The translations under genes were made by a program, and so were the position numbers. Under the pieces are notes generated by a model that saw only the letters and a list, made by a program, of their open reading frames with translations, did no database searches and was not told the DNA's origin. Of a stretch of 64,000 bases of DNA, positions 1 through 9,213 are shown piece after piece. This DNA is from Sphingomonas quercus (GTDB taxonomy: Bacteria; Pseudomonadota; Alphaproteobacteria; Sphingomonadales; Sphingomonadaceae): the NCBI RefSeq assembly GCF_018863195.1, contig NZ_JAHKRT010000006.1:62001-126000 (forward strand). Direction: 5' to 3'. Within the stretch, counting starts at the first letter, position 1. The number at the start of each line of letters is the position of its first letter.

Positions 1-2327
1 AACTGCGTCTCTCCGGCAAGGCAGCGATTCTGCACTTCTGTCGAGCCGATGCTGTTGATCGCGCCCTTGAGCGTGATCTGATAATAGTCGACCGAGATGT
101 TGAACCGCCGCAGGAAGGTGGGCGACAATACGATGCCCGCCGAATAGGTGCGCGCGACTTCCGGCTTCAGGTTCGGATTGCCGGACTGGACGGTGTAGTT
201 GGGCGGCGTCACGCTCCCGTTCGGATTGGCACGCAGGTCGGGCACATTGGCCAGCGTCGACAGGCCGGTGCTGAACAGTTCGTTGAGGTTCGGCGCGCGG
301 ATGTCGCGAGAGACCGTGCCGCGCAGACGGATGCTGTCATTGACCTGGCTGGTAAGCCCGATCTTCCACGTCTTGACCACGCCGCTGGTGCTGTAATCGG
401 TGATGCGGCCGGCGCTGTTGAGGCTGAGCGACTTGACGAAGCTGTCCTCGATGAGCGGCACGTCGACTTCGACGAACGCCTCCTTCACATGATATTTGCC
501 GTAGAAGGTCGGGAAGTTGGCGACCGAATAAAGGCGTGCCACCGCCCCCGGATCGGCATTCACGACGCCCTTTTCATCGCGATATTCGGCGCCGAACGCG
601 ACGGCGACGTTGCCCGCCGGCAGGCCGAACGGCAAGGTGCCCTGGGCCGAGGCGGCGACGACATTCTCGGTCAGGTTCTGGATCTGGTAATTCTGCCCCT
701 CCTTGACGTTGACGTAGCGGATCGCCGCCTGCGAGGCGACGCCGGTGCCGAAGATGTTGAGCGGCACGCAGCCCGCCGCGGCGGGATTGCCCTGAAGCGT
801 GGCGCGGCAGACGATGTTGCCGGTGGCCGGATCGCGAACGGCATCGGCCGCGAACGCATAATTGGCGGTGATGACGTTGGACAGCGTGCGCTGCACCACC
901 TTCACTTCACCGCGCTGGTAATAGGCATTCCACGACCAGCCGCCGCCGAGATCGCCCTCGAGCGTGAACACGCCGCGCTTCAGCGTGCGCTTGGTGGTGG
1001 CGACCGGCACGCCGACGACATCATGGATGAAATTATCGTAGGACAGTGTGTCTTCGGTGAGGTTGTTGAGGTTGGTGGTGCCGACGCGAATGGTCGCGAG
1101 GTTAAGCGCCTGCATCTGCTGGCGCACAGCATCCGGCAGGAAGGCGTTGTCGGCGCGCACGTTCACCGCGTTGGTCCCCGTGCGGATCGAGGGCACCGAA
1201 TTGTTCTTCGAATAGGTAGTGCCATAGTTGAGCTGCACCGAGGCTTTCAGCCAGTCAGTGAACTCATAGCTGGCATAGCCGAACAGCGAAGATGTGCGGT
1301 AGCGGATGGCGAGATTGTTGAGCGACGCCTGCAGCGTCTCGGCGTCGGACGCGACCTGACCGGACACGATGCCCGGAGTGAACGGGGCCAGCGCGCCGCT
1401 CTGGCCGGTGAACTGGCGGCTGTTCAGGGCATTGGTGTTGCAGGTGACGCCGGTGACGCAAGTCCCGCCGACGATCAGGCCGCCGGTCGTGGCGCCGGCG
1501 AGATTGACATTGTCCGCGTGGATCAGGCGCGGCTGGCCGTTGGTCGCGGTATAGGCCGGATTGACGACGAGCTGACGATAGCGGTTCCATTTACGCTGGT
1601 TGGCGAAGACATTTTCGGGGGCGTTGAAGTAATTGCCGGCGATGATGACGCGCCCACGGCCTTCGTTGAAGCCGGTGCCGGCCGCGAAGGACAGGCGATA
1701 ATTGTCGCGATCGAACTTATATGTCGAGCCGCCCTCGACGGACGCCCGAATGCCGTCGAACTTCTTGTTGATGACGAGGTTGACGACGCCGGCAACCGCG
1801 TCCGAGCCCCAGGCGGCAGACGCGCCGGCGGTCACCACGTCGATGCGCTGCACCAGCATCGTGGGCACGGTGCCGAGGTCGATCTGACCGGTGACGTTGG
1901 ACTGGACGACCCTCTGGCCGTCGAACAGCACCAGCGTGCGCGTCACGCCGAGATTGCGCAGGTTGACGGTGTCGAGGCCGGTGATGCCGGCGACGATATT
2001 GCCGGCGCCGGCAGTGTTGTTCGGCGACGATGAATTGCCGACGGCGGGCAGCTCACGCACGGAATCGCCGATGTTCGGCCGCGCATCGCGCTGGAGGACG
2101 GCTTCGTTGACGACAGTGACCGGCGTCGGCTGGCTATAGCCGGCGATCGCGATGCGCGAGCCGGTCACGACGATCTCGCCGGCCGCAGCGGGCTCCGCCG
2201 GCGCAGCGTCGCTGGCGACGGGCGCGGCAGTCGCCGCGGCCTGATCTTGCGCCATCGCGGCGCTGGCAAAGAATGCTGCGCTGATCGCCACCAGCGACGA
2301 CGCAGCAAAGAGACGCGTTCTGACCAT
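1..2327 (-). CDS. TonB-dependent outer-membrane receptor, partial (C-terminus outside window)
   Basis: Reading leftward from an ATG at 2327, the frame stays open to the window edge, giving about 775 residues. It begins with a signal peptide ending in a typical AMAQ cleavage region. A TonB-box-like GEIVVTGSR follows, then a plug domain with GASAAWGSDAVAGVVNLV (about residues 150-170). The rest is long beta-barrel sequence, including the RAPNLNELF barrel motif of the family. GAGG just before the ATG serves as ribosome site. Such receptors import siderophores, glycans or aromatic compounds across the outer membrane using TonB energy; the ligand here is unknown. The last strands and terminal aromatic residue lie beyond position 1. 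A long opposite-strand frame at 489-2033 is a codon shadow of this gene. Confidence 0.93.
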   Translation of the reverse strand, partial: MVRTRLFAASSLVAISAAFFASAAMAQDQAAATAAPVASDAAPAEPAAAGEIVVTGSRIAIAGYSQPTPVTVVNEAVLQRDARPNIGDSVRELPAVGNSSSPNNTAGAGNIVAGITGLDTVNLRNLGVTRTLVLFDGQRVVQSNVTGQIDLGTVPTMLVQRIDVVTAGASAAWGSDAVAGVVNLVINKKFDGIRASVEGGSTYKFDRDNYRLSFAAGTGFNEGRGRVIIAGNYFNAPENVFANQRKWNRYRQLVVNPAYTATNGQPRLIHADNVNLAGATTGGLIVGGTCVTGVTCNTNALNSRQFTGQSGALAPFTPGIVSGQVASDAETLQASLNNLAIRYRTSSLFGYASYEFTDWLKASVQLNYGTTYSKNNSVPSIRTGTNAVNVRADNAFLPDAVRQQMQALNLATIRVGTTNLNNLTEDTLSYDNFIHDVVGVPVATTKRTLKRGVFTLEGDLGGGWSWNAYYQRGEVKVVQRTLSNVITANYAFAADAVRDPATGNIVCRATLQGNPAAAGCVPLNIFGTGVASQAAIRYVNVKEGQNYQIQNLTENVVAASAQGTLPFGLPAGNVAVAFGAEYRDEKGVVNADPGAVARLYSVANFPTFYGKYHVKEAFVEVDVPLIEDSFVKSLSLNSAGRITDYSTSGVVKTWKIGLTSQVNDSIRLRGTVSRDIRAPNLNELFSTGLSTLANVPDLRANPNGSVTPPNYTVQSGNPNLKPEVARTYSAGIVLSPTFLRRFNISVDYYQITLKGAINSIGSTEVQNRCLAGETQ

Positions 2328-2807
2328 GAATCCTCCCTCGGATCTCGATTTTCTGGATTTGCAGCAAATGGACACGGCGGCGCGGAACGCGCCTGCCCGT
2401 GGCCGAAACTCGGCTGTGTCCCCTCTCCTTCGACCGATCTTGCCGGTCATCCCGCGACACTCTGTCGGTGCCGATTTTTGTTTTGTGCTGACTCTTCGAG
2501 CCTCGCGCCCTGACTTTACGGAGCGCTCCCGGCCTTGGGCATCATACCCTTTGGCGTCGATCTACGACCTTGGTATTATGCCGATCCACCATATGCCGGA
2601 GAATCTGGCGGAGCGGTTGAAATTTTATTTCACGAACCGGTCAGGAAGATTGCTTTTTGTGCACTCGGCACCGCAATCTGGTTGCAAGAAAAGCAATGGC
2701 GGGGAGTTATATCGTAGATCGATGTACGTCGTAATTTGTACATCTGACCTATTTGAACTCGATCCCCACTATTATTGAGTTTCCTGCGGGCGATATTCGA
2801 GCTGATC
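2328..2807. other. 480-bp intergenic region upstream of the receptor
   Basis: No convincing gene. It is more AT-rich than its surroundings and must hold the leftward promoter of the receptor. An imperfect inverted repeat with 16-base arms at 2649-2664 and 2682-2697 (about 13 of 16 positions pair, 17-base loop) could be an operator pair or a hairpin. Open frames on the plus strand here have no ribosome site and no recognisable protein. Confidence 0.6.
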
Positions 2808-3449
2808 TCAGGCGGGGGCGCCGATCTTGTCAGCAATTCGTACCAACTCGGCGAGTGACGTTGCGCCCATTTTGCGCATGACTTGCGCCCGGTGGATCTT
2901 GACGGTGACATCACTGATGCCGATTGCCGCGGCGATCTGCTTGTTGATCTTGCCGGCGACGACATGGTGCAGGATTTCGCGCTCGCGGCCGGTAAGCGAG
3001 CGATAGTTGGCGAGATCGCGCACAAGCCGCGAGGCGTCGTCGCGCTGGACGCGATCCTGGCGCAATGCCGCCTGCACCGTCTCCAGCAATTCCTGCTCAC
3101 GGAACGGCTTGAGCAGGAAATCCACCGCGCCCGTCTTCAGCGCCTGTGCGCACATCGGCACATCGCCATGGCCGGTGACGAAGATCACCGGGATATGATC
3201 GCCGGCGGCATTCAGCCGGCGCTGCAACTCCAGCCCGCTGATCTCGGGCAGGCGCACGTCGAGCACCAGGCAGCCGGGATCGGCGGCATTGCGTCGCGCC
3301 AGAAATTCCTCCGCCGACTGGAATGCCTCGACGGGATGGCCGACCGAGGCGAGCAGCGCGCGCACCGCCTGCCGCACGGAGGGATCGTCGTCGACGACGA
3401 AAACCGTGGAAGCCTTATGCGCCGGACGCCGGGACGGGGAGTGCGACAT
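2808..3449 (-). CDS. FixJ-family response regulator
   Basis: A 213-residue cytoplasmic transcription factor. The receiver domain (about 14-130) has the acidic cluster VVDDD at 19-22, phosphoacceptor Asp64 in VLDVRLP, a Thr in FVTGHGD and the Lys of LLKPF. A LuxR-type helix-turn-helix follows at about 148-205 (LTGREREILHHVVAGK then VTVKIHRAQVMRKM). The start is the ATG at 3449, because residues upstream of it in the longer frame are low-complexity shadow of the kinase gene. It overlaps the end of the kinase gene at 3415-3449, so the two are co-transcribed and probably translationally coupled. Targets are unknown; the divergently unrelated receptor at 1-2327 is the nearest candidate downstream. 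Confidence 0.9.
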   Translation of the reverse strand: MSHSPSRRPAHKASTVFVVDDDPSVRQAVRALLASVGHPVEAFQSAEEFLARRNAADPGCLVLDVRLPEISGLELQRRLNAAGDHIPVIFVTGHGDVPMCAQALKTGAVDFLLKPFREQELLETVQAALRQDRVQRDDASRLVRDLANYRSLTGREREILHHVVAGKINKQIAAAIGISDVTVKIHRAQVMRKMGATSLAELVRIADKIGAPA

Positions 3450-4182
3450 GGAACAGGGTTTCTCTCGATTGAGCAGCGACGGCGATCTCGCCGCCATGGT
3501 CCTGGACGATCGTCCGGCAGAGGAAGAGGCCGAGGCCGAGGCCGTCGGGCCGGCCGCTGATGCCGGCCTCGAAGATCCGCGACGCCACTGCGGGATCGAG
3601 CCCGGGGCCGTTGTCGCAGACGCCAACGACCAGCCGGCCGTCCCGCGCCTCCGCGCTGATCGTCAACCGGCGCGGGCGGTCGAGCACGCCGGACAGCGCC
3701 TGGACGGCGTTGGTAACCAGATTGAGGAACAGCTGGCGCAGGCGCAGGCGATCGCCGGTAACGGGCGGAAGGCCGGCGGCCACGCGATTGTCGACCAGGA
3801 TCGCGGCGCCCCGCAGCTCCCCGTCCAGAATGCCGAGCGCCTCGACGACGACATCGGCGATGTCGACCGTCTCGAGCCGGGCGGCGAGCCCGGCCGCCGA
3901 GGCGCGGAAATTGGCGATGATCCCCCGCGCCCGATCGGCGTCGGATACGATATGCTGCAGGCTCTCGCGGAGCGCGGCGACTTCGCAGCCGCCGCCGCCC
4001 AGGTGGCGCAGCGCCGCCAGCCCATTAAGCGCGACCGCGGTCAGCGGCTGGCTCAGCTCATGTGCGATCGCGCCGGCCAGGGCATTGAGCGCGAGCGCAC
4101 GATTCGCCCGCTCCAGCTCCGCCTTGGTCGCGGCCAGTTCGGCCTCAATCCGTATGCGCGTATCGCGCCGCCGGTTGGACAT
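3415..4182 (-). CDS. FixL-like sensor histidine kinase without a sensor domain
   Basis: About 255 residues. After a short coiled-coil-like stretch (about 10-35) comes the dimerisation/phosphotransfer motif AIAHELSQPL with His41. An HATPase domain follows, with N box FLNLVTNAV, G1 box DNGPGLD and G2 box GLGLGLFLC. It partners the FixJ-like regulator it overlaps. No PAS, GAF or membrane segment precedes the kinase core, unlike FixL, so the signal input is not in this protein. I chose ATG 4182 because GGGGAG sits eight bases upstream; an ATG at 4206 in the same frame lacks a site. No frameshifted sensor domain is visible upstream. Confidence 0.87.
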   Translation of the reverse strand: MSNRRRDTRIRIEAELAATKAELERANRALALNALAGAIAHELSQPLTAVALNGLAALRHLGGGGCEVAALRESLQHIVSDADRARGIIANFRASAAGLAARLETVDIADVVVEALGILDGELRGAAILVDNRVAAGLPPVTGDRLRLRQLFLNLVTNAVQALSGVLDRPRRLTISAEARDGRLVVGVCDNGPGLDPAVASRIFEAGISGRPDGLGLGLFLCRTIVQDHGGEIAVAAQSRETLFHVALPVPASGA

Positions 4183-4207
4183 GCCCAGGTCTCCCCTAAC
4201 CCGCACA

Positions 4208-4233
4208 TCGTTTTTTTATGACGTCGTTTTTTT
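4208..4233. repeat. Direct repeat TCGTTTTTTT x2 upstream of kinase
   Basis: TCGTTTTTTT occurs at 4208-4217 and again at 4224-4233, 16 bases apart. It lies in the leader of the leftward kinase gene, about 25-50 bases before its start codon. It could be an A-tract promoter element or a binding-site pair; the function is inference. Confidence 0.45.
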
Positions 4234-4296
4234 GTCTGTTGGTCCCAGTGTAACCGAAATGCCGGTTTCCGCAATCCGCGGCCCGAAAAGCAAAAA

Positions 4297-4326
4297 GGGC
4301 GTCGGGGGAGACCTTCCCCGACGCCC
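4297..4326 (-). terminator. Rho-independent terminator of small secreted-protein gene
   Basis: A perfect 11-bp stem (GGGCGTCGGGG at 4297-4307 with CCCCGACGCCC at 4316-4326) has an 8-base loop. Read leftward it is followed by TTTTTGCTTTT, the expected T-tract. It lies 40 bases past the stop of the gene at 4366-4620. Confidence 0.8.
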
Positions 4327-4365
4327 CTTCCGTGGTGCTGCCAGCCCTGCCCGGCCGGCAGCCGC

Positions 4366-4620
4366 TCAGTCGCGGCCGGCGGTCGCCATGGGCGTCCCGT
4401 TCGCGGCGAGGGTCGTCGTCTCACACCGCGGCATCGTCGCGGCATGGCCATAGGTGTTGATCTTGCCGGCCGGCACGAACACCCTGCCGCGGCAATCGCC
4501 GCGCGCGGCGCTGGCCTGCATCGCCGGCATCTTGCCAGCCGGCACCTGCGCGAGGCGGACCTCTCCGGCAATGGCGCCGGACCCGGCGAAAAGCAGCGCG
4601 ATGACGGTCAGACGGATCAT
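4366..4620 (-). CDS. Small secreted hypothetical protein
   Basis: An 84-residue protein with a Sec signal peptide (hydrophobic LTVIALLFAGSGAIA, cleavage after about residue 18). The mature part is about 65 residues, with two cysteines (in DCRGR and PRCET) that could form a disulfide. I recognise no family. AGGAGA seven bases before the ATG and a clear downstream terminator argue for a real monocistronic gene. It is divergent from the OmpR-type regulator at 4887, with a 266-bp shared promoter region, so control by that two-component pair is possible. Probable location is the periplasm. Confidence 0.7.
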   Translation of the reverse strand: MIRLTVIALLFAGSGAIAGEVRLAQVPAGKMPAMQASAARGDCRGRVFVPAGKINTYGHAATMPRCETTTLAANGTPMATAGRD

Positions 4621-4886
4621 GATTTGTCTCCTGACGCCGGTAGCCGGCGATCATCCGTCAAGCTAGGCGGTGGAGATTGCTATGCTCGCGCTCGTCTGTG
4701 ACGAAGAATGTCGGCGCCCCGATACGCTTGCGGAACAGTTGCAGCGGCTTGCCTATCCATGACAAAGTCTTGCCGGTCGGCTGGCAAATCAATGTCGCCG
4801 GCGAGGATTCGCCCCGATTTGATTGACCGCCATGCCCACCATGCCTACCTCCGGGGGCAACAATATAAAGAGGCTCGAGCGCAGAC

Positions 4887-5597
4887 ATGACCGCACCGAA
4901 CATCCTGCTCGTCGAGGATGATCCGCCGCTGCGCGTGCTCACCACCCGCGCACTTCAGGAAAATGGCTATGAGGTGCGCCCCGCAGGCACCGCGCCGGAG
5001 ATGTGGCTGGCCTTCGATGCCGGCCCCGTCGACCTCGTGCTGCTCGACATCATGCTGCCCGGCAAGAGCGGCATCGAACTGTGCCGCGAGATCCGCCAGC
5101 GCAGCGACGTGCCGATCATCTTCATCAGCGCCAAGGCCGGCGAGACCGATCGCGTCATCGGGCTGGAGCTGGGCGCCGACGATTATCTGGCCAAGCCGTT
5201 CAGCACGCGCGAGCTGGTGGCGCGGGTGCGCGCCGTGCTGCGCCGCGGGCGGATGGAGCGTCGTCATGGCGAACAGGGCTCGGGCATCGCCCGCTTCGAC
5301 GGCTGGACGGTTGATTTCCGCCGGCGGGAGCTGACCTCGCCGACCGGCGCGCAGGTGACGCTGACCGGCGCCGAGTTCGATCTGCTCGCTGCCTTCGTCG
5401 ATCATCCCCAGCGCGTCATTGCGCGCGAGCGGCTGATCGAGCTGTCGCGCACCCGCCTCGGCGATGCATCCGATCGCAGCATCGACGTGCTGGTCAGCCG
5501 GCTTAGGCGCAAGCTCACCAATGCCGGCCACAGCGCGCCGATCATCACGGTGCGCGCGGTCGGCTATATGCTGAACGTCGAGGTATCGCGCGATTGA
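4887..5597 (+). CDS. OmpR/PhoB-family response regulator
   Basis: A 236-residue DNA-binding regulator. The receiver domain (about 4-118) has EDD at 10-12, phosphoacceptor Asp54 in LLDIMLPGK and Lys103 in LAKPF. A winged-helix output domain follows at about 135-232 (LTGAEFDLLAAFV; DRSIDVLVSRLRRKL; VRAVGYML). The stop overlaps the TTG start of the kinase at 5594 in a TTGA arrangement, so the two form an operon. The closest well-known relatives by layout are OmpR-EnvZ type pairs. The divergent small secreted protein is a plausible target but nothing in the sequence proves it. Confidence 0.93.
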   Translation: MTAPNILLVEDDPPLRVLTTRALQENGYEVRPAGTAPEMWLAFDAGPVDLVLLDIMLPGKSGIELCREIRQRSDVPIIFISAKAGETDRVIGLELGADDYLAKPFSTRELVARVRAVLRRGRMERRHGEQGSGIARFDGWTVDFRRRELTSPTGAQVTLTGAEFDLLAAFVDHPQRVIARERLIELSRTRLGDASDRSIDVLVSRLRRKLTNAGHSAPIITVRAVGYMLNVEVSRD

Positions 5598-6907
5598 CGC
5601 TGCTGCGGCGCGCGCCCCTCGGACTGCTCGGCCGGATCTTCGCGATCCTGTTGCTGACGAGCGTCATCGAATTCGGCGTCAACACCTTCCTTTACGAACG
5701 CGCCAGCGAGTTCTCGGTGCGCGAGGACGAGGCGCGGCGGCTGGCCGAGCATCTCGTGATCGCGGAGAAGCTGCTCGCCGAAGCGCCAGCGCATGAACGG
5801 CCGGCGCTGGCCGCGCAACTCACCACCGGCCGCTATGTCGTCAATTGGGGCCTGATGGCGCCCGCCTCGCCGCCGGTCACGCTCGCCCTCGACGAGATGC
5901 GGCGGCAGGTGCTCGCCTGGGAGCCGGCGCTTGCCAGGACCGACCTCCGGCTGCGCCTCGATGCGCCGGGCAAGGGCGGCGTGGTCGTCGGCGCCCTCAA
6001 GCTGCCGGATCAATCCTGGCTGCGCTTCTCTACCGTCGAGGAGCTGCGCACTTGGGATCTGGCGCTGGGGCGCATCGTGCTGGCGCTGGTCCCGGCGGCG
6101 GCGATGATCCTGCTCGGCGGCCTGCTGCTCAGGCGCACGCTGCAACCGCTCCGCGCCCTGACCCGCGCCGCCGACCGCATCGGCCGCGGCACCGCGGACC
6201 CGGTGCCGGAAGGCGGCACCAACGATGTGCGCCGGCTGGTGCGCGCGTTCAACGCCATGCAGACCCGCATCCACCGATTGATCGCCGAGCGCACCGAAGC
6301 GCTGGCCGCAGTCGGCCATGACCTGAAGACGCCGCTCGCCCGCCTGAAGCTGCGCGCCGAGGCGGTGCGTGATGATGGGGCTGGCGAGGCGCTGCATGCC
6401 GATATCGACGAGATGCAGGCGATGCTCTCCTCGCTGCTCGATTATCTCGGCGGCGAGGAAGATCCGGAGCCGGCGGTGAAGGCCGACCTCGCCGTGCTTG
6501 CCACGACTTTGGTGGATGACGCGCAGGATCGCGGCTTCCCGGCGAGCTATGTCGGGCCGGAGCATTGCGAGATGCGCTATCGCCCGATCGGGATGAAGCG
6601 GGCGCTCGGCAATCTCGTCGAGAATGCGCTCCATTATGCCGGCGGCGTCGAGCTGTCGCTTCATGAACGGGGCGGTTCGGTAATTTTATGTGTCGAGGAT
6701 CGCGGGCCCGGCATCCCGGAGGCGCATATCACCGAAGTGCTGCGGCCGTTCGCGCGCCTTGATCCGGCGCGTTCACGCAATACAACCGGGCTTGGCCTCG
6801 GGCTCGCCATTGTCAGCCGCGCTGTCGAGCGGGAAGGCGGACGTTTCGATTTGTTGCCACGCGATGGCGGCGGGCTTACGGCGCGCATCATATTGGCGCG
6901 CCGCTGA
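5594..6907 (+). CDS. Membrane sensor histidine kinase (EnvZ-like)
   Basis: A 437-residue inner-membrane kinase. TM1 at about 11-30, a periplasmic loop to about 157, TM2 at about 158-180, and a HAMP linker at about 178-232. The HisKA motif AVGHDLKTPLARL carries phospho-acceptor His242. The ATPase domain has NLVENALHYAG, EDRGPGIP and TGLGLGLAIV. The start codon is TTG, overlapping the regulator's TGA by two bases, which explains the lack of a strong separate ribosome site. It should phosphorylate the regulator encoded just upstream. The periplasmic domain of about 125 residues matches no ligand-binding family I can name. Confidence 0.92.
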   Translation: MTLLRRAPLGLLGRIFAILLLTSVIEFGVNTFLYERASEFSVREDEARRLAEHLVIAEKLLAEAPAHERPALAAQLTTGRYVVNWGLMAPASPPVTLALDEMRRQVLAWEPALARTDLRLRLDAPGKGGVVVGALKLPDQSWLRFSTVEELRTWDLALGRIVLALVPAAAMILLGGLLLRRTLQPLRALTRAADRIGRGTADPVPEGGTNDVRRLVRAFNAMQTRIHRLIAERTEALAAVGHDLKTPLARLKLRAEAVRDDGAGEALHADIDEMQAMLSSLLDYLGGEEDPEPAVKADLAVLATTLVDDAQDRGFPASYVGPEHCEMRYRPIGMKRALGNLVENALHYAGGVELSLHERGGSVILCVEDRGPGIPEAHITEVLRPFARLDPARSRNTTGLGLGLAIVSRAVEREGGRFDLLPRDGGGLTARIILARR

Positions 6908-7015
6908 AACACTTTTTTACAGCCTGAGCGCTACACAGACAAACGCGATCCCTATTCTTGGTATTCGAAGTTCTCCCATCCGAGAGGACTTGTAACCAGT
7001 TTAAGGAGTATCGCC

Positions 7016-7711
7016 GTGAACGAGCTGATCGGCCGCGTTTTCAGCTTTGAGAAGCATGTCTTCCCCAAGAGCAGTGCGCTCTATGCGAAGCTGGCAAGCG
7101 ACGGGCAGAGCCCCAAGGCGCTGATGATCTCCTGCGCCGATTCCCGCGTCGTACCCGAGCAGATCATGCAGGCCGAACCTGGCGATCTGTTCGTGTGCCG
7201 CAACGCCGGCAACATCGTGCCGCCCTTCGCGACGATGAATGGCGGCGTCTCCTCCACCGTCGAATATGCCGTGATGGCCCTTGGCGTGCGCGACATCATC
7301 GTCTGCGGCCATTCGGACTGCGGCGCGATGAAGGCGCTCGGCAAGACGGATGTGCTGTCGACCATGCCCAATGTCGCGGCATGGCTCCGCCATTCCGAGG
7401 CCGCCCACCAGGTCGTCTCGGCCGGCTATCCGGAAATGGCGGACCATGATCGCGTCCGCGCCGTCTCGCTCGAGAATGTCGTGGTGCAGCTCGCCCATCT
7501 GCGCACCCATCCGTCGGTGGCGGCTGGCATCGCGCGCGGCGAGATCGCGCTGCACGGCTGGTTCGTCGACATCCATGCCGGGCAGGTGCTCGGCCTCGAC
7601 GGCGCGACCGGCCGCTTCATGCCGGTGCGCGAGGACAAGCCGCTGCCGGTGGCGCTCGCCGCCGGCCGCCGGTTCGCGTCCGACCTGCCCGTCCTGGAGG
7701 CGGCGGAATGA
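7016..7711 (+). CDS. Beta-class carbonic anhydrase
   Basis: A 231-residue enzyme interconverting CO2 and bicarbonate. Zinc and catalytic residues are visible: Cys40, Asp42 and Arg44 in SCADSRV, and His99 and Cys102 in GHSDCGAM. The start is GTG 7016, with TAAGGAG seven bases upstream. It overlaps the SulP transporter gene by the four bases ATGA, so they form one operon. That pairing points to a bicarbonate uptake/hydration module rather than housekeeping CO2 hydration alone. Its promoter must lie in the 108 bases after the kinase gene. Confidence 0.94.
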   Translation: MNELIGRVFSFEKHVFPKSSALYAKLASDGQSPKALMISCADSRVVPEQIMQAEPGDLFVCRNAGNIVPPFATMNGGVSSTVEYAVMALGVRDIIVCGHSDCGAMKALGKTDVLSTMPNVAAWLRHSEAAHQVVSAGYPEMADHDRVRAVSLENVVVQLAHLRTHPSVAAGIARGEIALHGWFVDIHAGQVLGLDGATGRFMPVREDKPLPVALAAGRRFASDLPVLEAAE

Positions 7712-9213
7712 CCAGTCTGGCGTCCATCATGCCGAAGTCGCTGTCGCGCGACTTTCCGGCGTCGATCGTCGTCTTCCTGGTGGCGATGCCCTTGTGCATG
7801 GGCATCGCCGTCGCCTCCGGCGTGCCGCCCGAAAAGGGGCTGGTCACCGGCATCATCGGCGGCATCATCGTCGGCCTGCTGGCCGGATCGCCGCTGCAGG
7901 TGAGCGGCCCGGCGGCCGGCCTCGCCGTGATCGTGTTCGAGATGGTGCGCGACCAGGGGCTGTCCGCGCTCGGCCCGGTGCTGCTGGTGGCGGGCGCGAT
8001 CCAGTTCGTGGCGGGCGTGATGCGCCTGGGCGGGTGGTTCCGCGCGATCTCCCCGGCGGTGGTGCACGGCATGCTCGCCGGCATCGGTCTGCTGATCGTC
8101 GTCGGCCAGTTCCACGTCCTGTTCGATGCCAAGCCCCTGCCCAACGGGCTCGCCAATGTCGCGGCGATGCCGGAGCGGCTGCTCGGCCTCGATGCGAATC
8201 ACCCGGCGGTGCCGGCGGTGATGGTCGGCCTCATCACCATGGCAATGATGATTGGCTGGGAAAAACTGCGCCCGGCCTCGATGCGGCTGGTGCCCGGCGC
8301 GCTGATGGGCGTGCTCGCCGGCACGCTGACCGCCTTCTTCATGGGCCTCGACGTCGCCCGCGTCGCCGTGCCGGATTCGATCGCGGCGTCGTTCGTGCCT
8401 TCTCCCGAGACGCTGTCTCGCCTCGGCGAGCCGGCGCTGCTGATCTCGGCGCTCGCCATCGCCTTCATCGCCAGTGCCGAAACCCTGCTGTCGGCCGCCG
8501 CGGTCGACCGCATGCATGACGGCGTGCGCGCCAATTACGACAAGGAGCTGCGCGCGCAGGGCATCGGCAATGCGCTGTGCGGTGTGTTCGGCGCGCTGCC
8601 GATGACCGGGGTCATCGTGCGCTCCTCGGCCAACGTCCAGGCGGGCGCGGTGACGCGCTGGTCGGCGATCCTGCATGGAATCTGGATCCTCGGCTTCGTT
8701 GCGCTGCTGCCGTGGCTGCTCAACGAAATCCCGATGGCGGCGCTGGCCGGCATCCTGGTCATCACCGGCTGGCGGCTCGTCTCGATCCAGCATGTCCGCC
8801 ACCTGTTCGGTCGCTATGGCGCGCTGCCGGCGATGATCTGGGCGGCGACGCTGATCATGGTCGTCGCCGAGGATCTGCTCACCGGCGTCCTCGTCGGGCT
8901 GGCACTGTCGCTGATCGAGTTGATCCCGCATGCCCGCCGACTCGGTCTGCGCGTGCAGCAGGAGGACGAGGCCGACGGCCAGCGCATCGCGCTCGACGGC
9001 GCGGCGACCTTCGTGACCCTGCCGAAACTGTCCGCCGCGCTCGAGGCCGCGCCGCGCGACAAGCCGGTGCAGCTCGATCTCAGCCGCACCACCACCGTCG
9101 ATCACACCTGCGCCGAGATGCTGAACGAATGGCTCCAGCGCCGCCGGCAATCCGGCCAGACCACCAAGCTCGTGGGCGCCAGCATGCGCGTCCAGAGGCT
9201 GGTGGCGGCGTAA
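7708..9213 (+). CDS. SulP-family anion (probably bicarbonate) transporter with STAS domain
   Basis: A 501-residue inner-membrane protein. Residues about 10-410 form the multi-helix SulP core, starting with the LSRDFPASIVVFLVAMPLCMG region and the VSGPAAGLAVIV motif. A C-terminal STAS-like domain (about 425-500) follows. Bacterial SulP proteins carry sulfate, dicarboxylates or bicarbonate. Translational coupling with a beta carbonic anhydrase makes bicarbonate the best guess (inference). A hairpin plus T-run ends the operon at 9274-9321. Confidence 0.9.
   Translation: MTSLASIMPKSLSRDFPASIVVFLVAMPLCMGIAVASGVPPEKGLVTGIIGGIIVGLLAGSPLQVSGPAAGLAVIVFEMVRDQGLSALGPVLLVAGAIQFVAGVMRLGGWFRAISPAVVHGMLAGIGLLIVVGQFHVLFDAKPLPNGLANVAAMPERLLGLDANHPAVPAVMVGLITMAMMIGWEKLRPASMRLVPGALMGVLAGTLTAFFMGLDVARVAVPDSIAASFVPSPETLSRLGEPALLISALAIAFIASAETLLSAAAVDRMHDGVRANYDKELRAQGIGNALCGVFGALPMTGVIVRSSANVQAGAVTRWSAILHGIWILGFVALLPWLLNEIPMAALAGILVITGWRLVSIQHVRHLFGRYGALPAMIWAATLIMVVAEDLLTGVLVGLALSLIELIPHARRLGLRVQQEDEADGQRIALDGAATFVTLPKLSAALEAAPRDKPVQLDLSRTTTVDHTCAEMLNEWLQRRRQSGQTTKLVGASMRVQRLVAA

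Noticed and set aside
489-2033. Plus-strand open frame of 514 codons
   Set aside because: Antisense to the TonB receptor, whose plug and barrel motifs read cleanly on the minus strand.
2326-2778. Plus-strand 150-codon frame in the gap beside the TonB receptor
   Set aside because: No ribosome site, starts inside the receptor's start codon region, and has no recognisable protein features.
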